Counted from the first letter of the stretch, positions 1-8,994 are shown. The stretch is 64,000 bases of DNA from Brevundimonas sp. UBA7506 (GCF_002479495.1 NZ_DLNQ01000010.1:137776-201775); one strand, 5' to 3'. Notes: generated by a model not told the origin, from the letters alone. Numbers and translations: made by a program.

Positions 1-568
1 CCCCGCCGATGGCGAAGCTCCAGTATGCCCCCTTGTAAGCGACAGCCTTGGCCTCGGCGTTTTCGGCGGCGACCACCGCCTCCTTGTCTTGAATCGAGGT
101 GATGGCGGCGCGGATGTCGGACAGGCGGGCGCCGGCTTCCAGTCCGGCGACGGCCTGGGGCTGGGTGGCGGGGTCGCGGGCCAGGGCGATCAGGCCGTCG
201 GCGCTCTGGTGGAAGGCGTCGACCGCCCCCTTCAGCGCCGCCTGCTCCTGGCCATAGGCGGCGTCGACGTCGGCGGCGGCGAGATCGGCCAGCCGCGACA
301 CCAGAACCTTGCCCGGCTCCTCGTATTTGGGAATGAAGTCGGCGTCGCGCGTCGCAACATAGGCGCGCATGGCGTTCTGCTGCTCGACCGCGGCTGCCAG
401 TACCAGGTCCGAGGCCTTGAACATGTCGGCGGAGGCGGCGTTGGCGGCGTCGGCGCGCTGCAGCACCGTCACGGCCCAGAGGACCACCATGGTCGCCGTC
501 CCGCAGGCCGCAATGACGGCGGCGAAGGACAGTATCAGCTTCTTGGGTACGGACAGGTTCTGCAGCAT
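1..568 (-). CDS. Methyl-accepting chemotaxis protein, N-terminal part (runs off window)
   Basis: The gene reads leftwards from an ATG at 568 and leaves the window, so only about 189 residues are visible. It opens with MLQNLSVPKKLILSF, a short positive stretch followed by one hydrophobic segment (roughly residues 10-32). A long helical, Ala/Asp-rich periplasmic region follows (VEQQNAMRAYVATRD near residue 65), of the kind seen in four-helix-bundle/CHASE3-like sensor domains. This is the usual N-terminus of chemoreceptors and of some sensor kinases. The HAMP and signalling domains that would settle the choice lie outside the window, so chemoreceptor is the likelier reading but a kinase is possible. 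Confidence 0.7.
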   Translation of the reverse strand, partial: MLQNLSVPKKLILSFAAVIAACGTATMVVLWAVTVLQRADAANAASADMFKASDLVLAAAVEQQNAMRAYVATRDADFIPKYEEPGKVLVSRLADLAAADVDAAYGQEQAALKGAVDAFHQSADGLIALARDPATQPQAVAGLEAGARLSDIRAAITSIQDKEAVVAAENAEAKAVAYKGAYWSFAIGG

Positions 569-673
569 TTTCTACGCTCGGGGGGAAGACTACAGCCTCT
601 CCCTAACCGCGCGCTGTTCGCCAAAGCCTTATCGTCTGACCCCGGAAATCTACGTAGGCGAAATGGGCGTTTC

Positions 674-1498
674 TCAAAGCGCCTTCCACACCACCGACAG
701 GGCGGTCAGCAGCAGGTAGACCGCAAAGGCCCTCCTCAGCACCTTACGGTTGAGCCGGTGCGCCAATCGCGCGCCATAGGGGGCGGTCAAGGCGGTCAGC
801 AGCCCCATGATCACCGCCGCCGGCACGTTGACGTAGCCCAGAGACAGCGGCGGCCGTCCCGGCGCGTCCCAGCCGAAGACCGCGAACCCCAGCGCCGCCG
901 TCGCCCCGATGGCCAGACCGAAGCCGCTGGCGGTGGCCACCGCCTGATGAATGGGCCGCCCGCACAGGGTCATGGTCATGCCGCCGAAACTGCCGCCGCC
1001 GACGCCCATCATGGCCGACAGCAGGCCAATGCCCGTGCCCACGCCGCGCCGTCCCCAGCCGGTCGGCAGGTCCTTTCTCAAGGTCACATGTTCGGGCAGC
1101 AGCCCCATCTGCATGGCGATCAGCAGCAGGCAGACGCCATAGACGACGGCCAGTCCCTCCATCGAGGTAAAGCCCGCAATCGCCGCCCCGACCAGCCCGC
1201 CGAACGCCACCCAAGGCGTCCAGGTCTTCAACACCTGCTCGTCCACCGCCCCATGCGCCCGATGCGTCGCCAGCGACCGCAAGGACGTCGCCACGATGGT
1301 CAGCAGCGAGGTGCCGATGGCGACGTGCAGATTGCTCTGCCCGCCCACGCCCAGCACCGAAAAGGCATAGAAGAGCGCCGGCACCAGCACCGTCCCGCCC
1401 CCGACCCCGAACAGACCGCCGATCACCCCGGCCACCGCCCCCGCCGCGACCAGGGCGGCGGCCATCATCAGAAGTTCGGACAGGGGCAGAGCGCTCAT
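674..1498 (-). CDS. TSUP (TauE/SafE) family membrane transporter
   Basis: A 274-residue polytopic membrane protein. The first repeat carries GGLFGVGGGTVLVP (about residue 28) and the second MGVGGGSFGGMTMTL (about residue 165); these two glycine-rich G-x-G-G-G motifs are the signature of the two inverted halves of TSUP exporters. The family moves sulfite, sulfoacetate, taurine-derived or other organic anions across the inner membrane; the substrate cannot be read from sequence. The ATG at 1498 is preferred to an in-frame TTG at 1519. It ends 105 bp from the start of the divergent-facing chemoreceptor and is preceded by dusA on the same strand (48-bp gap), so cotranscription with dusA is possible. 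Confidence 0.85.
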   Translation of the reverse strand: MSALPLSELLMMAAALVAAGAVAGVIGGLFGVGGGTVLVPALFYAFSVLGVGGQSNLHVAIGTSLLTIVATSLRSLATHRAHGAVDEQVLKTWTPWVAFGGLVGAAIAGFTSMEGLAVVYGVCLLLIAMQMGLLPEHVTLRKDLPTGWGRRGVGTGIGLLSAMMGVGGGSFGGMTMTLCGRPIHQAVATASGFGLAIGATAALGFAVFGWDAPGRPPLSLGYVNVPAAVIMGLLTALTAPYGARLAHRLNRKVLRRAFAVYLLLTALSVVWKAL

Positions 1499-1546
1499 GG
1501 CTTGGGCATAGCGGTGCAACCCGACAGCGTCATCCCGGAAAGGGGA

Positions 1547-2581
1547 TCAGGCCGCTTCTTCGTTCTCGCCCAGCCGCGCCTGCCGCGCCTCGGCCTCGCG
1601 CACGGCCTCGACCGCACGGTCCACGACCTCCAGCCCGGCCCCGGCCTTGACGCCCTCGACCGTCAGGATGCGGCGGAAGGCCCGCGCTCCGGCCCGGCCG
1701 TGCATCAGGCCCAGCATATGCCGCGCCATGCTGGCCAGATGCGCCCCCTCGGCCAGCCGCCCGGCCATGTAGGGGCGATAGCGCTCGATGGCGGCGAAGG
1801 GATCGACGTCCTCGACATCCATGCCGAAGATGCGGCGATCCACCTGACCCAGCAGGGCCGGTTCGTGATAGGCGGCGCGGCCCAGCATGACGCCGTCCAA
1901 CTTCACTCCATCCGTGTCATCCAGATGCGCCTGGGCCTGGTCCAGATCGCCGATCCCGCCGTTGATGCAGATGGTCAGATGCGGCCGCTCGCGCTTCAGA
2001 CGCCGCACCAGATCATAGTCCAGCGGCGGCACGTCGCGGTTTTCCTTGGGCGACAAGCCCTTCAGCCAGGCCTTGCGCGCGTGGACGACAAAGCTGGTGA
2101 CGCCCACCGCCGCCGAGGCGTCCACCGTGGCGAACAGGCTGACCAGGGGGTCCTGATCATCGACGCCGATGCGGCATTTGACCGTGGCCGGGACGCCGAC
2201 CGCGTCCTTGATCGCCGCCATGCAGTCGGCCACCAGCTCCGGCTCGCGCATCAGGCAGGCGCCGAACTTGCCCGACTGCACCCGATCCGACGGGCAGCCG
2301 ACGTTCAGATTGATCTCGTCATAGCCATAGGCCTCGCCGATCCGCGCCGCCTCGGCCAGTTGCGCCGGGTCCGACCCGCCCAGTTGCAGCGCCACCGGAT
2401 GCTCGGCCGCGTCAAAGCCCAGCAGCCGCTCGCGGTCGCCGTGGATCACCGCCGGGGCCGTGACCATCTCGGTATAGAGCAGCGCCCGACTGCTCAGCGC
2501 ACGGTGAAACGCCCGGCAGTTGCGGTCGGTCCAGTCCATCATGGGCGCCACGGACAGCCTATGAGCTTGATTTATCGGCAT
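1547..2581 (-). CDS. dusA: tRNA-dihydrouridine(20/20a) synthase DusA
   Basis: This 344-residue flavoenzyme reduces uridines in the tRNA D-loop using FMN and NADPH. APMMDWTDR at residues 12-20 is the DusA N-terminal FMN-barrel signature, NVGCPS carries the catalytic acid Cys96, and VHARKAWLKGLSPKENR is the DusA-specific tRNA-binding stretch. The barrel ends with INGGIGDL and MLGRAAY phosphate-binding loops. The first eight or nine codons (MPINQAHRL) and the sequence upstream are AT-rich compared with the rest and end at a tyrosine integrase, as expected where an integrative element has entered the 5' end of dusA and supplied a new start and promoter. The ATG at 2581 follows an A-rich stretch and has no strong ribosome binding site. 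Confidence 0.95.
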   Translation of the reverse strand: MPINQAHRLSVAPMMDWTDRNCRAFHRALSSRALLYTEMVTAPAVIHGDRERLLGFDAAEHPVALQLGGSDPAQLAEAARIGEAYGYDEINLNVGCPSDRVQSGKFGACLMREPELVADCMAAIKDAVGVPATVKCRIGVDDQDPLVSLFATVDASAAVGVTSFVVHARKAWLKGLSPKENRDVPPLDYDLVRRLKRERPHLTICINGGIGDLDQAQAHLDDTDGVKLDGVMLGRAAYHEPALLGQVDRRIFGMDVEDVDPFAAIERYRPYMAGRLAEGAHLASMARHMLGLMHGRAGARAFRRILTVEGVKAGAGLEVVDRAVEAVREAEARQARLGENEEAA

Positions 2582-2693
2582 TTTTTCAGTAAGATCAAAA
2601 AGTTGGAAGGCGGCGTGTGCACTCGAATTTGCGACGTGATGCGACGTTTTTTCCGGGTTTTCGACACCTCAGTGCACAAAGAGCGCACACGAA
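2531..2693. other. Probable attachment-site region of a dusA-integrated element
   Basis: The stretch covers the first codons of dusA (the MDWTDR-encoding end) and the 112-bp gap before the integrase. Composition drops sharply here (T6 at 2581-2586, T6 at 2648-2653), and it contains small repeats: GCGACGT twice near 2632-2646, and GTGTGC facing GCGCACAC. Integrases that target the 5' end of dusA are established in Proteobacteria. That this is one att site is inference; I could not find the matching second copy of the dusA 5' sequence elsewhere in the window. Confidence 0.45.
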
Positions 2694-3755
2694 ATGGCGA
2701 CCTACTCGAAACTCCCGTCAGGAACGTGGCGGGTCCAGGTAAGACGGAAGGGTCGCTATATAAGCGAGACCTTCCTCAAACGCGATGACGCCCGGCGGTG
2801 GGCGACCGAAGCCGAGGGACGGATCGATCGCGGAGAAGTTCCCACTCCGTCTCGTTCGGCCAAGCTGCGCACATTTGGCGAGCTCATCGACCTGCACATC
2901 CACGACATGAAGTCCGTCGGGAAGGCGCCCAGGCGATCGAAAGCGGCGACGCTCAAGATGCTGAAGACGCGCTTGGGCGGGAAGAAGATCGCCCAACTGG
3001 ATCGACAACTGTTCATCGACTTCGGTCGGAGACGCGCCACCGAAGGCGCCGGCCCCATGACGCTGAGCATCGACATCGGCGCGATCAAGCTCATCCTCTC
3101 CCATGCCGCAGCGGTTCACGGCCTGACTGTCTCGGTTGAGGCTATTGATATGGCCCGCCTCGCCCTCAAGCGCCTTGGCTTGATTGGCAAGGGCGTCGAG
3201 CGGGATCGCCGCCCCAGCAATGAAGAACTGGAGCGCTTGATCCGCCACTTCGAGGACAAGCCTCGTCAAACCATTCCCATGGGCGCCATCATTCGCTTCG
3301 CGGTCGCGACGGCGATGCGCCAGGAAGAGATTTTCAAGGTCGTCTGGGATGACTACGCAGCGCGGACCAAGATGCTGACCATCCGCGATCGCAAGGACCC
3401 TCGCGAGAAATCGGGCAACGACCAGCGTATTCCACTTCTTTCAGTCAGCGGCTTTGACCCCGTGGCGCTCATTGAAGAGCGGCGTTCCTCGCAGACAAAC
3501 GCGAACGCCCGCATCTTCCCTTTCAATCACCGATCAGCCGGCACCGCGTTCACGAGAGCCTGCAAAGCGCTCGGCATCATCGATCTCCATTTTCACGACC
3601 TTCGCCATGAAGGGACAAGTCGCCTGTTCGAGGCGGGCTTCCAGATCCACCAGGTCGCGCTTGTTACCGGCCACAAGGACTGGAAGATGCTCCGACGGTA
3701 TACGCACCTTCGTCCCGAATCCCTTCATCTCATTGCAGCGGGTCTGGCGGCATGA
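2694..3755 (+). CDS. Tyrosine recombinase (phage/ICE-type integrase), dusA-associated
   Basis: A 353-residue site-specific integrase. The N-terminal ~55 residues (GTWRVQVRRKGRYISETF) form the AP2-like/arm-binding domain with the usual three-strand sheet. A SAM-like core-binding domain spans about 65-165, and the catalytic domain holds R209 (ATAMRQEEI), a lysine in RDRKDPREKSG, H301 and R304 (HDLRHEG), H327 (GHKDW) and nucleophile Y336 (RRYTHL). All catalytic residues are present, so it should be active. It is divergent from dusA, whose 5' end is the likely integration target. It is followed at 75 bp by a GNAT gene that may be the first cargo gene. Confidence 0.93.
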   Translation: MATYSKLPSGTWRVQVRRKGRYISETFLKRDDARRWATEAEGRIDRGEVPTPSRSAKLRTFGELIDLHIHDMKSVGKAPRRSKAATLKMLKTRLGGKKIAQLDRQLFIDFGRRRATEGAGPMTLSIDIGAIKLILSHAAAVHGLTVSVEAIDMARLALKRLGLIGKGVERDRRPSNEELERLIRHFEDKPRQTIPMGAIIRFAVATAMRQEEIFKVVWDDYAARTKMLTIRDRKDPREKSGNDQRIPLLSVSGFDPVALIEERRSSQTNANARIFPFNHRSAGTAFTRACKALGIIDLHFHDLRHEGTSRLFEAGFQIHQVALVTGHKDWKMLRRYTHLRPESLHLIAAGLAA

Positions 3756-3829
3756 GCGGCACGCCGGTCACGGAAGCTGGTCCGGCGTAAAGCTTGGCTG
3801 GAAACCCTCACCATGCCAAATGCAGTCGC

Positions 3830-4300
3830 ATGAACTCGATCCGAATTCGTCCGTATGATCCGGCTGATTTGACCGCTGTCGTCGAGCTGTTCAATGGCTC
3901 GGTCAGAAAGGTCGCCAATCGTGACTACAGCCCGGCTCAAATCGAGGCCTGGGCGCCGGTAGCGGTTAACCTGGTCCAGTGGTCCGAACGTCTTGAGCGT
4001 AAGCCGACGTTCATCGCCGAACACATGAATCGAATTGCAGGTTTCAGCGACCTCGGACCGACAGGCCATATCGATATGCTTTTCGTCCATTGCCAACATC
4101 AGGGCCGAGGCGTCGCCAAGAGCCTGATGGACCACATCCTGCTCAAGGCTCGCGAACAAAATCTGTCGTCTTTATGTACGGACGCGAGCATCACGGCAAA
4201 GCCGTTCTTTGAACGCAGCGGATTCGAGGTGGTCCAGGAACAGGACGTTGAACTCCGCGGCCAGATCTTCCGCAACTATCGCATGATCCGCTTTCTTTAG
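3830..4300 (+). CDS. GNAT-family N-acetyltransferase
   Basis: This 156-residue enzyme has the GNAT fold: an N-terminal strand-helix (IRIRPYDPADLTAVVELFNGS), the acetyl-CoA pyrophosphate loop HCQHQGRGVAKSLMDH (Q-x-x-G-x-G/A type, about residue 90), and a C-terminal FFERSGFEVVQEQ strand typical of the family. The ATG at 3830 (MNSIRIRP) aligns with where the fold begins; an in-frame upstream start at 3794 would add a non-conserved tail. The substrate is unknown. It stands alone, with the integrase upstream and a 206-bp gap downstream. Confidence 0.85.
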   Translation: MNSIRIRPYDPADLTAVVELFNGSVRKVANRDYSPAQIEAWAPVAVNLVQWSERLERKPTFIAEHMNRIAGFSDLGPTGHIDMLFVHCQHQGRGVAKSLMDHILLKAREQNLSSLCTDASITAKPFFERSGFEVVQEQDVELRGQIFRNYRMIRFL

Positions 4301-4506
4301 CATCGCTCAGTCGCCCCGACCGCCGTCATCCGAAGGTTGGAAAAACCTGATGGAGGCTTCCCGCGATCGTGTCGCCTGGTTCGACACGGCGCGATCAAAA
4401 CCGTTTTGCTCATCAGCATGATGGCTCACGCCGCCGGCGCTCCGACGTTCCCTCATGTGCCGGAACGAAATCGACCAGGTCAGATTGTCTCCTGACGGAG
4501 ATCAAA

Positions 4507-4728
4507 ATGCCCAAGACGTTCGATGTCGGAGATCATGTGATCTGGAATTCCGAGGCAGGGCGAGTAACTGGCCGGATCACTCGAGTTCATACACGCGACT
4601 TCGAATACAAGGGTCACACTCACCGCGCTTCCAGAGCAGAACCTCAATATGAGATCAGGAGCGACAGGACTGATCACATCGCCGCTCACAAGGGGACCGC
4701 GCTGGATTATGTGCGACGTCGAGAATGA
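4507..4728 (+). CDS. DUF2945 (HVA1/Tudor-like) small protein
   Basis: A 73-residue protein reading MPKTFDVGDHVIWNSEAGRV, then a GRITRVHTRDFEYKG strand pair and a YEIRSDRTDHIAAHKGTAL tail. This matches the DUF2945 'hypervirulence-associated, Tudor-like' family: a small SH3-like barrel of unknown biochemical role, often found with stress genes. The start is set by the ATG at 4507 after an ACGGAG ribosome binding site. It overlaps the DUF488 gene by 4 bp (ATGA), so the two are translationally coupled. A weak match to an EcfG-type promoter (GGAAC at 4462, then GATT sixteen bases on) lies just upstream. Confidence 0.75.
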   Translation: MPKTFDVGDHVIWNSEAGRVTGRITRVHTRDFEYKGHTHRASRAEPQYEIRSDRTDHIAAHKGTALDYVRRRE

Positions 4729-5279
4729 CGCTGCCGTTCTACACAATCGGGCACTCGAACCGCAGCCTGGAGGAATTCGTCGCCCTGTTGCAGGGAACAC
4801 AGGTTCTGCAGGTCGTAGATGTCCGGAAGATTCCGAGGTCCAGAGCCAACCCTCAGTTCAACCAGGAAACGCTTCCCCACAGACTGGCGGAGCGCCAGAT
4901 ATCCTACGACCACAATGTCAAACTCGGAGGAAGACGGGGTCGGATCGGAGATGTGGCCGACGGCATAAATGGCTACTGGGAGAACAAGAGCTTCCACAAC
5001 TACGCCGATTACGCTCTCTCCGCCCCGTTCCGCGCCGGGTTAGAGCTGTTGATCGAAACGGGGCGGCGCCAGCCTAGTGCGATCATGTGCTCTGAAGCGG
5101 TCTGGTGGCGGTGTCATCGACGGCTCATCGCCGACAATCTTCTCGCTCGGGGCGAGACCGTCATTCACATCATGGGACACGGCAGGCTGGAGAAGGCTCG
5201 ATTGACGGCAGGTGCTATCCTTCATCCCGACGGGACGGTCAGCTATCCGGCTTCTGCGCACCACGAACAGCGTCCATAG
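4725..5279 (+). CDS. DUF488 family protein
   Basis: A 184-residue protein with the DUF488 hallmarks: FYTIGHSNRSLEEF at the N-terminus, a VVDVRKIPRSR strand-loop near residue 32, and the CSEAVWWRCHRRLIAD motif (about residue 123). The family is widespread and its members are often found near NHEJ or DNA repair genes, but the biochemical activity is not established. It is coupled to DUF2945 by a 4-bp overlap and followed, after an inverted repeat, by ligD. Confidence 0.8.
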   Translation: MTLPFYTIGHSNRSLEEFVALLQGTQVLQVVDVRKIPRSRANPQFNQETLPHRLAERQISYDHNVKLGGRRGRIGDVADGINGYWENKSFHNYADYALSAPFRAGLELLIETGRRQPSAIMCSEAVWWRCHRRLIADNLLARGETVIHIMGHGRLEKARLTAGAILHPDGTVSYPASAHHEQRP

Positions 5280-5312
5280 CAAGGCCGTTGGCGCCATTCC
5301 TTCGGGAGGTGC

Positions 5313-5351
5313 GTTGCGTCATGGAAAGGACCTTCCATGCCTAGACGCAAC
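5313..5351. repeat. Nested inverted repeat between DUF488 and ligD
   Basis: Outer arms GTTGCGT (5313-5319) and ACGCAAC (5345-5351) enclose inner arms CATGGAA (5320-5326) and TTCCATG (5333-5339), with a 6-base loop and a 5-base bulge. Both arms are perfect. There is no T-run, so it could be a factor-assisted terminator for the DUF2945-DUF488 pair or an operator upstream of ligD. Confidence 0.5.
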
Positions 5352-5455
5352 TTGATCGCTGCGAGATCGCCTAGACGCCCATTCCATTCGTTTGCGAACA
5401 TCCCTGATCAGACGGGCAGCCAGGAAACCAGACCCGCCCGAGGCGGGCACAAGCC

Positions 5456-7309
5456 ATGACCGCGGAACGCTCCGTGCGGTCCAGACCGAAAACCACGACC
5501 GCCCTGCCCGCTTTTCGTCCCGTGCAGCTCGCCACGCTCGTCGATGCCGTGCCAGGAGGAAATCGCTGGCTGCATGAGATGAAGTACGATGGCTACCGGC
5601 TGGAGGTCGTCGTCGGCGGAAGTCGCGCTCGAGCCTTTACGCGCTCCGGACTTGACTGGTCGGAGAAGTTTTCGGGGATCGTCGACGCCGCTGCGTCCCT
5701 GAAGGTGGACTCCGCGGTGCTCGACGGCGAGGCTGTCGTGTTCGACGCCGAAGGGCGCTCCAGCTTCCAGACGTTGCAAGGCGCTCTGAAGGGCGAGCCA
5801 GGCAGGATCGCCTATGTCGCTTTCGATCTTCTCGCGCTGAATGGCGAAGATCTGACGTCTCGCCCGCTGCTTGAGCGCAAGGCTATCCTGCGAGGCCTGC
5901 TTCCAAAGAGGCCGGGACGGCTCCGCTACTCCGATCATATTCGAGGCAATGGCGAAAAGTTGTTGAACAGCTTTTGCGCAAACGGCCTTGAGGGGGTGGT
6001 GTCGAAGCTGGCCGACAGCCGGTACGTCGGCGCACGCTCGGCGGCTTGGGTGAAAACCAAGTGTATCCAGCGTCAGGAGTTTGTCGTGGCGGGATGGCTT
6101 CCTTCAGACAAGTCGCGCGCCTTCCGCTCCTTGATCCTCGCCGTAAACGAGAATGGCGCCCTCCGTTATGCAGGCAAGGTCGGCACAGGCTTCGATACGA
6201 TGGAGTTGCAGCGGCTCCTGGAGGTCATGAGACCGCTCGAACAGGACAGTCCCACCGTCAAGGCCCCCCGCGCCGAGGTTCGGGACGCCCATTGGCTCCG
6301 CCCCCGGCTGGTGGCGGAAATCGCTTTCACTGAAATGACCAACGAAGGCACGTTGCGCCACCCGAGCTATCTCGGCCTGCGGGATGACAAGAGGCCCGAG
6401 GCGGTCGTTGTCGAGAAGCCAGCGTTGGAGACACCGGCGCCGGCTGGTGAGACCGTGCCAATCAGCAACGCTCAACGGATCCTCTTTCCGGAGTGTCAGA
6501 TCACCAAGGGTCAGCTGGCGGACTACTACGCCGCCGTTGCGCCTATCATGCTGCCCTGGGTCGCATCTCGTCCGATCAGCCTCGTGCGATGTCCCCAGGG
6601 CCGATCGAAAAAGTGCTTCTTCCAGAAGCACGACGCCGGAAGCTTCGGCGAGGCCGTGCGCCATGTGGCGATCGAGGAGAAGGACGGCGAGACTGAACCC
6701 TACCTCTATATAGATACGCCGGAAGGTCTGATGACTTGTGTCCAGATGGGAACCATAGAGTTCCACGGCTGGGGCGCACGGATCGAAGACGTCGAAAAGG
6801 CCGACCGCCTGGTCTTCGATCTCGACCCGGACGTCGGGCTCGATTTCGAGGCCGTGCGTTCCGCCGCTTTTCGATTTCGCGATATACTCGCAACTATCGG
6901 ACTGGAGACATTTCCAATGGTCACCGGGGGCAAGGGCGTTCACGTCATCGCGCCGCTGACCCCCGAGGCCGAATGGCCTGAAGTGAAAGATTTCGCCCGG
7001 CGTCTGGCTATTGCGGTCGCTCAGGCAGAGCCGGCCAAGTTCACGGCCGCTCTGCCGAAGGCCCAACGCAAGGGTCGCATCTTTGTCGATTATCTCCGCA
7101 ATCAGCGCGGCGCTACGGCCGTCATGCCTTACAGCGTGCGCTCAAGGGAGGGCGCGCCCGTAGCGGCGCCGGTCACTTGGAAGGAAATGGAGACAATCGC
7201 GAGCCCTGCGCTGTTTCATGTCGGCGATCAGCTTGAGCTCCTCAAACGCGCGGGATCGAAAGCCCTTTCTTCATGGGGGCGGGCTGATCAGGCGCTGCCG
7301 GATTTGTGA
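5456..7309 (+). CDS. ligD: DNA ligase D (ligase-polymerase form, no phosphoesterase domain)
   Basis: This 617-residue protein has two LigD modules. Residues ~20-310 are an ATP-dependent ligase: EMKYDGYRLEV holds the adenylated lysine of motif I, VLDGEAVV is motif III, LEGVVSKLADSRY motif IV and WVKTKC motif V, followed by an OB fold. Residues ~335-610 are the archaeo-eukaryotic primase-type polymerase, with LVFDLDPD as the catalytic DxD and GGKGVHVIAPL as the nucleotide-binding stretch. The 3'-phosphoesterase domain usual in Pseudomonas-type LigD is absent. LigD works with Ku in non-homologous end joining; no Ku gene lies in this window, so the partner must be elsewhere or missing. Confidence 0.93.
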   Translation: MTAERSVRSRPKTTTALPAFRPVQLATLVDAVPGGNRWLHEMKYDGYRLEVVVGGSRARAFTRSGLDWSEKFSGIVDAAASLKVDSAVLDGEAVVFDAEGRSSFQTLQGALKGEPGRIAYVAFDLLALNGEDLTSRPLLERKAILRGLLPKRPGRLRYSDHIRGNGEKLLNSFCANGLEGVVSKLADSRYVGARSAAWVKTKCIQRQEFVVAGWLPSDKSRAFRSLILAVNENGALRYAGKVGTGFDTMELQRLLEVMRPLEQDSPTVKAPRAEVRDAHWLRPRLVAEIAFTEMTNEGTLRHPSYLGLRDDKRPEAVVVEKPALETPAPAGETVPISNAQRILFPECQITKGQLADYYAAVAPIMLPWVASRPISLVRCPQGRSKKCFFQKHDAGSFGEAVRHVAIEEKDGETEPYLYIDTPEGLMTCVQMGTIEFHGWGARIEDVEKADRLVFDLDPDVGLDFEAVRSAAFRFRDILATIGLETFPMVTGGKGVHVIAPLTPEAEWPEVKDFARRLAIAVAQAEPAKFTAALPKAQRKGRIFVDYLRNQRGATAVMPYSVRSREGAPVAAPVTWKEMETIASPALFHVGDQLELLKRAGSKALSSWGRADQALPDL

Positions 7310-7550
7310 GCATCGGACTGACAGCGTGAGCGCTTTTCGCATTGGCGTCGATGATCCCGTCGAAGGCCGTTTCGTCGCTCGCCGCGACGGGCGTTTCCAG
7401 CCCCACGCGCCATTTGAGAACAGAACCTACTCCCGACCGAAAATAGCATGGGCTCACGCGGGCTCGAACCAGGTCGGCGAGCCTCGCGACATCGCCCTAA
7501 ATGGTGAAGACGTCCGGGCCGATGTCAGCCTTCACCTCGTCCAGGTCCTC

Positions 7551-8237
7551 ATCGGCTCCCTGTTCGGCGGCATGGCGGGCTGCGCCATGATCGGCCAATC
7601 GATCATCAATGTGACCTCCGGCGCGCGCGGGCGCTTGTCGACCCTGTGGGCGGGCCTGTTCCTGCTGTTCCTGATCCTAGTGCTTCAGGACTGGGTGGCG
7701 CGCATTCCGATGGCTGCGCTGGTGGCGGTGATGATCATGGTCTCGGTCGGAACCTTCGACTGGAAATCAGTGCTGACCCTGCGTTCAACCCCTGTCCAGT
7801 CCTCCATCGTCATGCTGGCCACCACGATCACGGTGGTCGTCACGCATGACCTGTCCAAGGGCGTGGTGCTGGGCGTGATCCTGTCGGCTATCTTCTTCAT
7901 GCGGAAGCTGGGCAAGACCATCGTCGTGCAGGAAATCGAGACGCCAGAGCCCGGCGTGCTGCGCTATCACGTCAGCGGCCAGTTGTTCTTCGGCTCGGCC
8001 GACGTCTTCGCCGCCTCGTTCGAGCATCATAGCCAGCCGACTCGCGTCGAGATCGACATGAGCGACGTGCATCTGTGGGACCTCACGGCCGTCGTCGCCG
8101 TGGACAAGGTGGTGTTCCGCTATCGCCGTCAGGGCGCGGAGGTGCGTCTCATCGGCATGAACGAGGCTGCGCAGTCGCTGATCCAGCGTGTCGGCAAGCA
8201 CGACAAAGCGCACCTGCCTGTCGGCATTGCTCACTGA
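7551..8237 (+). pseudogene. SulP family anion transporter, truncated remnant
   Basis: Only the C-terminal half of a SulP transporter remains. From about 7551 the reading matches the family: FGGMAGCAMIGQS, then INVTSGARGRLSTLWAG, IPMAALVAVMIMVSVGTF, the last membrane helices, and a STAS domain (YHVSGQLFFGSADVF, then LWDLTAVVAVDKVV). The first ~280 residues normally carrying helices 1-7 are missing. The same frame stays open upstream but encodes unrelated, non-membrane sequence from about 7218, which marks a deletion or recombination joint near 7540. It cannot form a complete transporter. No promoter is evident. Confidence 0.8.
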
Positions 8238-8388
8238 CTAGAACGCGTCATGAAAGGACGTCCGGCCCGTCGGCGACCTCAGGACCACTTGCCCCAGAGG
8301 AGACATTCAGCCTTGGCCCCGTCTGCCCGCGCTAGAGATATCCAAAAACCCATCAACAGCGTTGAAGCCGCTTTAGTTTGGCATCCGG

Positions 8389-8994
8389 TCAGGGATGAAC
8401 CGTGAGGTACATCCGGACGAGTTCGGACAGGCTTCCGGCCTGCATCTTGGCCATGAGGTTGGCGCGATAGACTTCCACGGTCCGCGCGCTGATCTTGAGA
8501 TCATAAGCGATGACCTTGTTGGCGTGGCCCTGAACCAATCCTGCGAGCACGTCGCGTTCCCGTCCTGACAGGGCGTCGAGACGCGCCGCCAGCATCCGCT
8601 TCTCGGCTTCGGCCGACGCCGTCTCGCCCGCTCGATCCGCCGCACGCTGGATCGAGGCCAGCAGGACCTCGTCGTCGAACGGCTTTTCAATGAAATCCAC
8701 CACGCCTGCGCGCAACGCCTCCACGGCCAGAGGCATGTCGGCATGGCCAGTGATGACGATTACAGGTTCCCCGGAACCGTCCGCCTGTAATCGGCGCGCT
8801 AGCTCTATCCCGGTCATGTCAGGCATGCGGACATCCGTGATAATGCACCCGGGCTGTCGGTCTTTCACGGCGAGAAAGGCGACGGCGGACTCGTGGGTTT
8901 GCACGCATAGTCCGGCTGTACTCAGGAGGAAGGCGATCGAATCCCTCACAGCGGCGTCGTCGTCGATGACGTGCATGATCGGAGCGTTTGTCAT
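8389..8994 (-). CDS. fixJ: FixJ-type response regulator
   Basis: A 201-residue two-domain regulator. The receiver (residues 1-120) has the acidic pair in VIDDDAAV, phosphoacceptor Asp in IITDVRMPDMTG (about residue 54), Thr in VIVITGHADM and Lys in FIEKPFDD. The C-terminal LuxR/FixJ helix-turn-helix spans SGRERDVLAGLVQGHANKVIAYDLKISARTVEVYRANLM. It overlaps the upstream sensor gene by 4 bp (ATGA), so the pair is one operon. By homology it activates genes under low oxygen; the neighbouring alternative oxidase and flavohaemoglobin are likely targets (inference). Confidence 0.9.
   Translation of the reverse strand: MTNAPIMHVIDDDAAVRDSIAFLLSTAGLCVQTHESAVAFLAVKDRQPGCIITDVRMPDMTGIELARRLQADGSGEPVIVITGHADMPLAVEALRAGVVDFIEKPFDDEVLLASIQRAADRAGETASAEAEKRMLAARLDALSGRERDVLAGLVQGHANKVIAYDLKISARTVEVYRANLMAKMQAGSLSELVRMYLTVHP

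Noticed and set aside
89..2788. Very long plus-strand open frame (899 codons) across the chemoreceptor, TSUP and dusA genes
   Set aside because: It is antisense to three recognisable genes and its translation is low-complexity Arg/Gly/His/Gln. Long antisense frames are a normal side effect of high third-position GC.
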